Shown here piece by piece: positions 57,849 through 64,000 of a DNA stretch of 64,000 nt. Position numbers and translations under genes: made by a program. The notes beneath the pieces are model-generated. The model saw only the letters and a list, made by a program, of their open reading frames with translations. It searched no databases and was not told the DNA's origin. The DNA comes from a candidate division WS6 bacterium OLB21 (GTDB lineage: Bacteria > Patescibacteriota > Dojkabacteria > B142 > OLB20). Every line of letters starts with the position of its first letter. Position 1 is the first letter of the stretch. Location: NCBI GenBank assembly GCA_001567305.1, contig JYPD01000017.1, positions 1 to 64,000 on the forward strand, given 5' to 3'.

Positions 57849-59219
57849 TTATCGAAAAACGGTTGTAGCGTATCCGCCGCTTCTACCAATGCCGATAAAA
57901 CTGAAATTGCCAAGCATGTTTTGATTATGTCCCGGACTGTTCTTCCATTGTTGAAATATTTTATCGGCTGTAATTGCACTGTTATAAGCAATATTCTCTG
58001 CATTACAACTAGTTCCGTTCTGCTGACATCTTTCAACAGGTGTCGAGCCGTTTTCGCCAGTATGGGAAAGATTCCCAGTCGAGTTCATCCATTGTGAGTG
58101 ACTTTGTGCAGTTTGATTTAGTTTGCTGTCGGAAGATAGTGCCTTTTTGCCATTGGCACTTCGATGGTTGTTAATCAAGCACAGTAGCTTGGCGTTAAAG
58201 TCTGATTGGTTACAAGTCGGCGCTTGAAAGGTTCTGGGTTCGGTATCTATGTCTCCTGTATTAGCGCTTGGTTGTGGTGTAACGACAAGTTTTGTATAGG
58301 TAATGTTTCTGATAAGCTCTGCTTTGTTTCCCCAAGTATCCACAGCCTCTACCTTGATCTCGTTTTCCCCTTCTTTCAGCTGAATCTCTTTAGAAAATAA
58401 GCCTTCGTCGTTGGCAGTAGCATTTGAGCCGTTAATTAGAACTATCGCCTCTGTTTCAGTCTTAATGCTAACAGTGATTGTCTGCTGATCGATGCTGTTT
58501 CCAGACGGACTAACGAGTTCAATAACTGGGGGTTTTAAATCAGACAATTCAAGCGGGAGCAGTTTTTCTGCTAGTAGTAAATCATAGAATTCTTTGCTAA
58601 TACTTTGAAAAACTGCTCTATCCGTGTTTTTTGAACTCTCTTCTAAATCATTGAATGCTAAGTACTTCCCCGGCTCGATTCCGGCATCTGTCGAGATTTG
58701 CAATTTTCCGCTAAGGACATGAAATTCACTATCTTTTTGCAGGTAAAATACAAGCGCCCCTTTGTTTATGTTTAGAGTTCTGTCACTAAATCGAAATGTA
58801 AAATCTGATTTGGAATCTAAGATTACATATTCTGAGTTGATTGATACCGCTTCTTCCGAAATTTGAAATTCAGCAGGAAGAGAAATAATCAGGTTAAATC
58901 GCTTATCCTTGATTTGAAGTACCCCAGTCTCGCCAATCGTATATTCTTTACCGCTAATAAAGTCCGTCTCATTTTGTCCTTCTTGGGAATAAACAGTGCC
59001 CGCAAAACGAATGATCGATGAGTAACTGTTGATTATTGCACCAACCGTAATTCCAAGAACAGCAGATAGGATTAGAAAAGCAAACGAAGGAATTATCACT
59101 AATCTAAAGAAGTCGGCAAATCTTGCAATAGGCTTATCGACTGCTCTGGTCGATAGTAACCAGTAATTCTTGATAAAGTACGCAATCTTTGATTTAAGAT
59201 TATCTTTAGAATATTTCAA
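57849..59219 (-). CDS. FecR-domain and CAP (SCP/PR1) domain surface protein
   Basis: The 456-aa protein has a membrane helix at ~43-65. A FecR-like beta-helix segment (~90-175) contains EYTIGETGVLQIKDKRFN and LNINKGALVFYLQKDSE. An Ig-like domain follows (~225-305, PPVIELVSPSGNSIDQQ). The C-terminal CAP domain (~335-456) carries LLCLINNHRSANGKKALSSD, SQWMNSTGNLSHTGENGST, AENIAYNS and WKNSPGHNQNML, the family's metal-binding His region. FecR and CAP domains are not usually found together. It overlaps the ABC exporter gene by 14 bp, suggesting shared expression, and may be a substrate of the exporter or of the MacAB set. Confidence 0.88.
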   Translation of the reverse strand: MKYSKDNLKSKIAYFIKNYWLLSTRAVDKPIARFADFFRLVIIPSFAFLILSAVLGITVGAIINSYSSIIRFAGTVYSQEGQNETDFISGKEYTIGETGVLQIKDKRFNLIISLPAEFQISEEAVSINSEYVILDSKSDFTFRFSDRTLNINKGALVFYLQKDSEFHVLSGKLQISTDAGIEPGKYLAFNDLEESSKNTDRAVFQSISKEFYDLLLAEKLLPLELSDLKPPVIELVSPSGNSIDQQTITVSIKTETEAIVLINGSNATANDEGLFSKEIQLKEGENEIKVEAVDTWGNKAELIRNITYTKLVVTPQPSANTGDIDTEPRTFQAPTCNQSDFNAKLLCLINNHRSANGKKALSSDSKLNQTAQSHSQWMNSTGNLSHTGENGSTPVERCQQNGTSCNAENIAYNSAITADKIFQQWKNSPGHNQNMLGNFSFIGIGRSGGYATTVFR

Positions 59220-60981
59220 AGTTTTTGAGCAGTTTTTTGTTGCCTTCTAATTGATATTGTAATAGCTCTGAGTAAATACCTTGTTTATCTGCAAGATCCT
59301 GCGGTGATCCACTGTCTGCAATCCTACCTTTATCAATTACAATTATTTTGTCGACATTTTGTATTGTTGAAAATCGGTGGGCAATGATGATTACTAGTTT
59401 TTCGCGCATTAGCCGTTCCATAGCTTCTTGAACTAGTTGTTCAGATTTTGAATCAAGGCTGCTTGTGGCTTCGTCTAAAATCAGTATTGGCGAATCTGCC
59501 AGAATAGCTCTTGCAATCTGAAGTCGTTGCTTTTGGCCACCGGAAAGTTTAATTCCTTTCTCACCAATTTCTGCATCTAATCCGCCTGCAAGGTTTTGAA
59601 CGAACTCATAGGCATTAGCTTTTTTGAGAGCAGATATTACTTCTTCTTCTGTGGCATTTGGGTGACCATACATGACATTGTGTCTTACTGTAGATGAGAA
59701 CAGCTCATTTTCCTGAAAGACGAGTGATATGTTGTTTCTGATATCTTGCACAGAAAAGCTAGTATAGTCGGTATTATTGATAAGAATCTTACCCTTGGAA
59801 GGTTCGTAGAATCTTAATAACAGATTAATTACTGTTGATTTTCCGGCGCCACTATGACCGACTAGAGCAACTTTTTCACCGGGTTTAATTGCAAAGTTAA
59901 CATCATGAAGCGTTTCAATATCTGATTGATCGTAAGTGAAAGAAACATTTTTAAACTCAATGCTTGGTCTATCTATCTTTACAAACTTGTCGTCTTTGTT
60001 GATGAAGCTTTCGCTTTCTTTTAGAGAAAGTATTTCAAAGAATTCTTTGGATCCACTTTCTGCGGTTTGTAACTGTGTCAGAATAAACGACATTGCAAAT
60101 AATGGCATTTGCGCATTAATCACAAGCTGAATGATTAACACCATATCTCCCACAGACAAAACAGAATTGAATGCATCGTTAAACACAAGCAGATTTACAA
60201 TCAGGACGATAATTATTAAGCTTAGGTTGCGGACAAAGTCATATCGGTGAAATGTTCCGCTTTGCTTGGCATAAATCTGATTAATGCTTCCTTGGTTATC
60301 TTGGATGTATTTGTACTCGTTGAGTTGCATATTTGCAGACTTAACAAGCTTCATATTGCTGATTACTTCTTGTATTCGGCCCCTGCCAAGGTCTTCTAAT
60401 TTATTTTTCTTAACTTCTTCTTTGCCCCATTTGCGTGCGGAGATATTACTTATATACAGGTAGATGGGAAACAATAGAAACACAAAGAAGGCAATCGGAG
60501 GACTAAAGTATGCCAAAATACCTACTGTTAAGACACTTTGTAGGAGTGTCGGCAGAATAAAATTGGTTGATGTATTTGCAAATCCTTTTATTGTAAGTAT
60601 ACCTCTGCTCAGCTGATTAATGATTCTTCCGGATAGTTCTGAATCAAAATAGCTTTGTGGAAGCGCCAAGATTTTGGCATAAAAAGTTTCTGTTAAGAAT
60701 TTTTGCAGACGGCCGGCAAAGTGGTCGCCTAGCCTATTGGTAATTGATGTTATTGCAGTTGAGATCAAGGAAATTGTAAAACTCGCTGCAATAAGAATGT
60801 ATAGAGTTTGTAGTCTACCTTCGCCAGTTTGGATTTGAACGACAATTTCGTCAACTATGAATTTTGAAAGAACAGGTGCAACAAGTTGCATTAATGCACC
60901 AATCACAATAAGCACACTTAAAATAAATGTGAGTCTGTACAGCGGTCTTGCAAGTTTTATGATTCTAGCGATGTTCTTCAT
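59206..60981 (-). CDS. ABC exporter, MsbA/MDR type (fused permease-ATPase)
   Basis: A half-transporter of 591 aa: six helices in the first ~320 residues, then an ATPase domain with Walker A GHSGAGKSTVINLLLRFYEP, signature KLSGGQKQRLQIARAI, Walker B ILILDEATSSLDS and H-loop IIAHRFSTIQNV. The Q-loop passage ISLVFQENELFSSTV and D-loop are standard. It would function as a homodimer, exporting lipid, peptide or drug. It heads the minus-strand run that continues to the FecR/CAP protein and the MacAB-like set, so this cluster looks dedicated to export or envelope maintenance. Confidence 0.95.
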   Translation of the reverse strand: MKNIARIIKLARPLYRLTFILSVLIVIGALMQLVAPVLSKFIVDEIVVQIQTGEGRLQTLYILIAASFTISLISTAITSITNRLGDHFAGRLQKFLTETFYAKILALPQSYFDSELSGRIINQLSRGILTIKGFANTSTNFILPTLLQSVLTVGILAYFSPPIAFFVFLLFPIYLYISNISARKWGKEEVKKNKLEDLGRGRIQEVISNMKLVKSANMQLNEYKYIQDNQGSINQIYAKQSGTFHRYDFVRNLSLIIIVLIVNLLVFNDAFNSVLSVGDMVLIIQLVINAQMPLFAMSFILTQLQTAESGSKEFFEILSLKESESFINKDDKFVKIDRPSIEFKNVSFTYDQSDIETLHDVNFAIKPGEKVALVGHSGAGKSTVINLLLRFYEPSKGKILINNTDYTSFSVQDIRNNISLVFQENELFSSTVRHNVMYGHPNATEEEVISALKKANAYEFVQNLAGGLDAEIGEKGIKLSGGQKQRLQIARAILADSPILILDEATSSLDSKSEQLVQEAMERLMREKLVIIIAHRFSTIQNVDKIIVIDKGRIADSGSPQDLADKQGIYSELLQYQLEGNKKLLKNFEIF

Positions 60982-61089
60982 TGTTGCGTTAATGCAATGC
61001 TATTCTAGCAGAATTGGATGAAGTATTGTATTCCAATTCTGTTTCCCTGCTATGATGTAATTGTCTCAATTACTTTATTGCTCAAACTC

Positions 61090-61863
61090 ATGCTAATCAT
61101 TATGACTCCTGCCAAACGGCTCAACGATGTCTCATATACTGAAATTAGCTCCTATCTGCCTGATGGTGGGTCAACACAACCCATGTTTCTTAAACAGGCC
61201 TTTGAACTGGTCAAAGCAATCCGCAAGCTTGGAGTTACTGACTTGGCGAAGGTTATGTCAGTCAGCCCGAAAATTGCTGAACTAAATTACGAAAGATTTA
61301 TTGACTGGGAACTGGATCATAATCAGCAAAATAGTGTGCCGGCTGTTCTTCTATATGCGGGCGATGTTTACCAAAAATTATCACCAAAAGAATATAGCGA
61401 AAAGCAAAGACAACATCTGCAAAGTTCGGTGCGAATAGTGTCCGGGCTTTATGGTTTGTTACGAGCATACGACTTGATGCAGCCTTATCGACTTGAGATG
61501 TCTACGAATCTTACTGCCTCAAAGTACGCAGGTTTGCAGGACTATTGGAAGCAAGACATAACTAAAGAGGTCAAAAAACTTGCAGAAGAGTCGGGCTTGC
61601 TTGTTAATCTTCTTTCTAACGAATACGAGCAGGCTGTTGATTTTGAACAGATCAAGACTCCAAAGCTAAAAGTGATCTTTAAGCAAATGCATAAGGGGAG
61701 GTTAAAAACGATTGGTTTGCTTGCCAAAAAAGCTCGAGGTATGTTTGTTGATTTCGTTGTAAAAAACAGCTTAACAGACCAAGAGGATTTAAAGGGATTT
61801 AACACCGAAGGCTATAAACTGCAAGAAGAAGGAAAGGGATACTTAGTATTTGCTCTAAAGTAG
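61090..61863 (+). CDS. yaaA: Peroxide stress protein YaaA family
   Basis: The 257-aa protein begins MLIIMTPAKRLNDVSYTEIS, matching the MLILISPAK start of the family, and continues with QPMFLKQAFELVKAIRKL, LYAGDVYQKL, GLYGLLRAYDLMQPYRLEM and LVNLLSNEYEQAV. In E. coli, YaaA (DUF328) limits iron-driven damage under peroxide stress and binds DNA. An in-frame ATG at 61018 would add an unrelated 24-residue hydrophobic leader, so I chose 61090. It is divergent from the ABC exporter gene and convergent with the anti-sigma-like gene. Confidence 0.9.
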   Translation: MLIIMTPAKRLNDVSYTEISSYLPDGGSTQPMFLKQAFELVKAIRKLGVTDLAKVMSVSPKIAELNYERFIDWELDHNQQNSVPAVLLYAGDVYQKLSPKEYSEKQRQHLQSSVRIVSGLYGLLRAYDLMQPYRLEMSTNLTASKYAGLQDYWKQDITKEVKKLAEESGLLVNLLSNEYEQAVDFEQIKTPKLKVIFKQMHKGRLKTIGLLAKKARGMFVDFVVKNSLTDQEDLKGFNTEGYKLQEEGKGYLVFALK

Positions 61864-61875
61864 TTCTAAAAATTG

Positions 61876-62550
61876 CTAGCGTCTGTTTAGCGATTCTCCG
61901 GAGTACTCTGGGTCTTTGTCGTTTCCTGCAATGCCTGGTACGCTAGGTGTGGGTTCAACAACCGGAGATTCTTGATCATCTGCTGGACTTTCGTCTGTGG
62001 CTTTAACAGATGTACCCTTTACTGATGGTTTGCCTGACGGAGTCGGTTCTTGTTTAAGCTCGGCTAATAGATAGTTTAGTCTGGCCTGAGCATCGGTTGC
62101 ATATCGAATAGCTTTGTTATAATCTTTCTTTTCGACCAACTCTTTAGCAATTTCTACCTCTAGTTTTGCTTTTGCAACATCAACTGTTGCCTCAAGTTCG
62201 GCTATAAGATTTTCTGTTTCCTCGATTTTGTTAACCGCTAGTGTATATGATTGTTCGTTCTGGCTGAGATATGTATCTGTACTGGCATCTTGTTTAACAG
62301 CTCGCTCGCTAATTGTATTATTTGGCAAGAATGAGATTCCGATGATTACGACTATTAGAGCTGAAGCTAATACAAAATTAGGTCTAAGCAGTATTTGAAG
62401 CGCATTGGTAATAAATGATTTTTGTGGTGTTGTCTCTAGAGATTTTGATCCGAGGTTAATAAAATTGCTTCGATGTTCGCTCTTCCAGTTATTGTCTGGA
62501 ACAATTGAATTGGCAGAATCGACAAACAGTTTTTCGAAATTATCTCTCAT
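61876..62550 (-). CDS. Putative anti-sigma factor with DUF5667-like extracytoplasmic domain
   Basis: The 224-aa protein follows the sigma-factor gene by 18 bp. It has a ~60-residue cytoplasmic part with no zinc-finger cysteines, one membrane helix (~68-85, FVLASALIVVIIGISFLP), a helical extracytoplasmic segment similar to DUF5667 (ETENLIAELEATVDVAKAKL, NKAIRYATDAQARLNYLLAE), and a Pro/Ser/Asp-rich tail. Placement and topology fit an anti-sigma factor that holds the ECF sigma factor at the membrane, but this role is inferred from position rather than from a known anti-sigma domain. Confidence 0.65.
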   Translation of the reverse strand: MRDNFEKLFVDSANSIVPDNNWKSEHRSNFINLGSKSLETTPQKSFITNALQILLRPNFVLASALIVVIIGISFLPNNTISERAVKQDASTDTYLSQNEQSYTLAVNKIEETENLIAELEATVDVAKAKLEVEIAKELVEKKDYNKAIRYATDAQARLNYLLAELKQEPTPSGKPSVKGTSVKATDESPADDQESPVVEPTPSVPGIAGNDKDPEYSGESLNRR

Positions 62551-62568
62551 TTGATTTTCATTATTTTT

Positions 62569-63072
62569 TTAATCTTTTTTAATTGCCCTAAAGCGTATTA
62601 CTCTTATATTACCCTCTGCGACATTAATAAGCTCACCAACTTCTCGATCATTAAGCCCTGCAAAATAAGTTAGTTCGATGACTTCTTGTTCGACTTTTTT
62701 TAAGACCTTGCATCGAACTTCTTATGTCTTTAATTATAAGACTGTTTTCTACCTCTTTTGTTTCAGAATTTTTGTCGGCAGCAGTACTTATATATTCTTC
62801 TGCATTTACAAACTTGTTCTTTCGCAAGTAGTCTATTAAAGAATTTCGAGTAATAGTAAATAACCAGGCCTCAAAATTTTTTTGTTAGATCTAGAGTCGC
62901 AATGTTTTCGATAACTTTGATAAATACAGTACTGACGATGTCCTCGGCTTTATGCTTATCGTGCAACCTGACATAGGCGTATCGATAAAGCCTATCTACA
63001 TAGTTATCAAAAAATCACCCCAAGTGAGTGCTTGTCGCCTTGTTTTGCTTTTAGTAATACCTCTTTATCCAA
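62569..63072 (-). CDS. ECF-type RNA polymerase sigma factor (frameshifted)
   Basis: Three homopolymer corrections (T7 62695-62701, T7 62877-62883, A6 63009-63014) give a continuous 166-aa sigma factor. Region 2 is DNYVDRLYRYAYVRLHDKHK then AEDIVSTVFIKVIENI, and region 4 is GLKKVEQEVIELTYFAGLND followed by REVGELINVAEGNIRVIRFRAIKK. The start is a TTG at 63070-63072 with AAGAG seven bases upstream; no ATG is in frame near region 2. With the membrane protein downstream it forms a typical sigma/anti-sigma pair responding to an envelope signal. Confidence 0.85.
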
Positions 63073-63092
63073 CTTGCACTCTTAATAATAAC

Positions 63093-63117
63093 TACGATAT
63101 GCGACATTCTTTGTTTC
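63093..63117 (-). promoter_or_regulatory. Candidate ECF-type promoter driving the sigma factor gene
   Basis: On the minus strand, GAAAC (63113-63117, within TGAAAC) and CGTA (63093-63096) are 16 bp apart. This matches the GAAC-type -35 and CGT-type -10 arrangement of many ECF-dependent promoters. It lies 20-45 bp before the TTG start, as expected for autoregulation. Confidence 0.5.
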
Positions 63118-63201
63118 AAAAAAGAATAGAAAAAATGGGTAAAAGCAAAACAAGGATGTATTCATACTAGCGGATATAATAATTAGAGGCAAGTAAAAGA
63201 C

Positions 63202-63229
63202 TTAACACTTTCCAAATATTTGGTATAAT
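63202..63229 (+). promoter_or_regulatory. Promoter of tRNA-Gln
   Basis: TTAACA (63202-63207) and TATAAT (63224-63229) are 16 bp apart, with TG two bases before the -10. Predicted start near 63236, nine bases upstream of the mature tRNA 5' end. Confidence 0.7.
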
Positions 63230-63244
63230 CAGGTGCAAATTTGT

Positions 63245-63315
63245 TCGGGGATCGTCTAATGGTAGGACACCGGCCTTTGAAGCCGAGAATCGGGGTTCGA
63301 GTCCCTGTCCCCGAA
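63245..63315 (+). tRNA. tRNA-Gln (anticodon UUG)
   Basis: A 71-nt cloverleaf: acceptor stem TCGGGGA/TCCCCGA, D-arm with GTC/GAC stem, anticodon stem CCGGC/GCCGA with loop CTTTGAA (anticodon TTG at the centre), and T-arm CGGGG/CCCTG with loop TTCGAGT. The discriminator base is A. CCA is not encoded and must be added after transcription. The only RNA gene I can support in this window. Confidence 0.95.
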
Positions 63316-63320
63316 TATTA

Positions 63321-64000
63321 CTAAGCCTCTCTTCTTCCGGAATTATTATTTATAGGTGCAGATCCACCAGGGTTCTGCGGGTAATATGTTTGAACTCCTT
63401 GTCCTAGTTGTTGCGGTCTTTGCCCTTCTAGGTGGTTTGTGCCATAGCCTGGGCCGGAATAGGCTGGCGGATTCACTATATGAATTTGCCTGCGATCTAC
63501 TACCTGCGGTTGCATAGGTTGGGCAGGAATATTGATTGTTACATTTGGTTGTGGACTCTGAACCATTACCGGCTGTTGAGAAACAGCTGGTGCTTTTGAT
63601 TTGGAGGCTTTGCGAACTCCTCGAAGGTTATCGATGATTCCTTCTGTGATCAAGTCAAAAAATGATTATAATTATTATGGCAATAAGGGTTGAGCTCTCG
63701 AAGATGATATTGAATTCTTTGACTTCGATGGCAGGAAGAATATCTTTAAATGGTTCATAAACAAGTGCAGATATACTATATATAAAGTTTGTAAAGACAG
63801 CTGTAGGTGCCGCACCCGTAAGCTTAAGTAGGAATCTGGCAATTAGAAGAAATTCTAAGAACTTGAACATTGAGTCGATAAAGCTTTTGATCATCTCGAC
63901 TGTAGAGTCTTCTGTAAATGAAGCAAATGACTTCTGGATAAGCACAGCCATGAGCATATAAAAGACCAAGGCCATGAATGAAAATAGTTCGATATTGATG
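63321..64000 (-). CDS. YggT-family membrane protein with Pro/Gln-rich tail, 5' end outside window (frameshifted)
   Basis: The frame is open to the right edge, so the N-terminus is missing; an internal ATG at 63975 is not needed. The visible part has about three membrane helices. A YggT-like passage reads RFLLKLTGAAPTAVFTNFIY then ALVYEPFKDILP, which fits the family's conserved loop. Reading the A6 run at 63657-63662 as A5 continues the protein (IFDLITEGIIDNLRGVRKA) into a ~100-residue Pro/Gln/Asn-rich tail ending GGSAPINNNSGRREA. The long disordered tail is unusual for YggT. Its stop is six bases from the end of the convergent tRNA. Confidence 0.75.

Noticed and set aside
1-64000. Alternative genetic code with TGA recoded (as in Gracilibacteria)
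   Set aside because: TGA ends several intact genes (for example at 18126-18128 and 24175-24177), and conserved Gly and Trp positions use standard codons.
1-64000. CRISPR arrays, insertion sequences, prophage
   Set aside because: No regular repeat-spacer pattern, transposase, integrase or phage structural gene was found.

Overview
The window reads as chromosome of a small-genome, low-GC bacterium of the Candidate Phyla Radiation (Patescibacteria), plausibly near Dojkabacteria (WS6) or Microgenomates. That placement is inference. It rests on the gene content: a shortened AlaRS without C-Ala, an Obg without its C-terminal domain, a fused NDP-forming acyl-CoA synthetase near KorAB, a VirB6/TrbL-like protein with the phrasing common in CPR genomes, and many long surface proteins of unknown function. 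TGA is used as a stop and TGG encodes Trp, so the code is standard. There is no rRNA, CRISPR array, insertion sequence or phage. One tRNA (Gln-UUG) is present.

Layout. 0-11 kb holds housekeeping genes: clpP, DUF192, mutL, a small RHH/RelE toxin-antitoxin pair with its own operator, murB, a polyprenol/dolichol-kinase-like protein, alaS, folC and a DUF368 carrier-lipid transporter. 11-21 kb is a cell-surface region: an FN3 protein, pyrG, a membrane protein, and a coupled DUF3048 / sugar-binding lipoprotein / cadherin-like trio. 21-33 kb is the most unusual region: eight end-to-end, mostly overlapping minus-strand genes. They encode a 1068-aa protein with a HEMLH zincin motif, a VirB6/TrbL-like polytopic protein, a 932-aa glycine-zipper protein and five proteins I cannot assign. 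No ATPase accompanies them. 33-46 kb holds a tail-anchored Pro-rich protein, obg, a cobalamin adenosyltransferase, the acyl-CoA synthetase, a Nat-type ABC exporter, korAB and a P-type cation ATPase. 46-54 kb mixes lipoproteins, FKBP, Smr, an aminotransferase, an amidinotransferase, an SDR, class II photolyase, rlmN and an M29 aminopeptidase. 54-64 kb holds a MacAB-like set, a FecR/CAP surface protein, an ABC exporter, yaaA, an ECF sigma / anti-sigma pair with a likely autoregulated promoter, tRNA-Gln and a YggT-like protein.

How they work together. KorAB plus the acyl-CoA synthetase would turn a 2-oxoacid into an acid with ATP and reduced ferredoxin, a fermentative energy route. MurB, the polyprenol-kinase-like protein and the DUF368 transporter point to a peptidoglycan wall with lipid-carrier recycling. 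Much of the rest is devoted to envelope and export.

Quality note. About 29 one-base indels, nearly all in short homopolymers, break otherwise convincing genes. In every case a +/-1 correction restores one reading frame of whole-codon length, and about 23 of the 29 are an extra base. I treat these as likely sequencing errors and give gene coordinates across them. Several genes lack a Shine-Dalgarno sequence and have a -10 box only 4-7 nt before the start codon.
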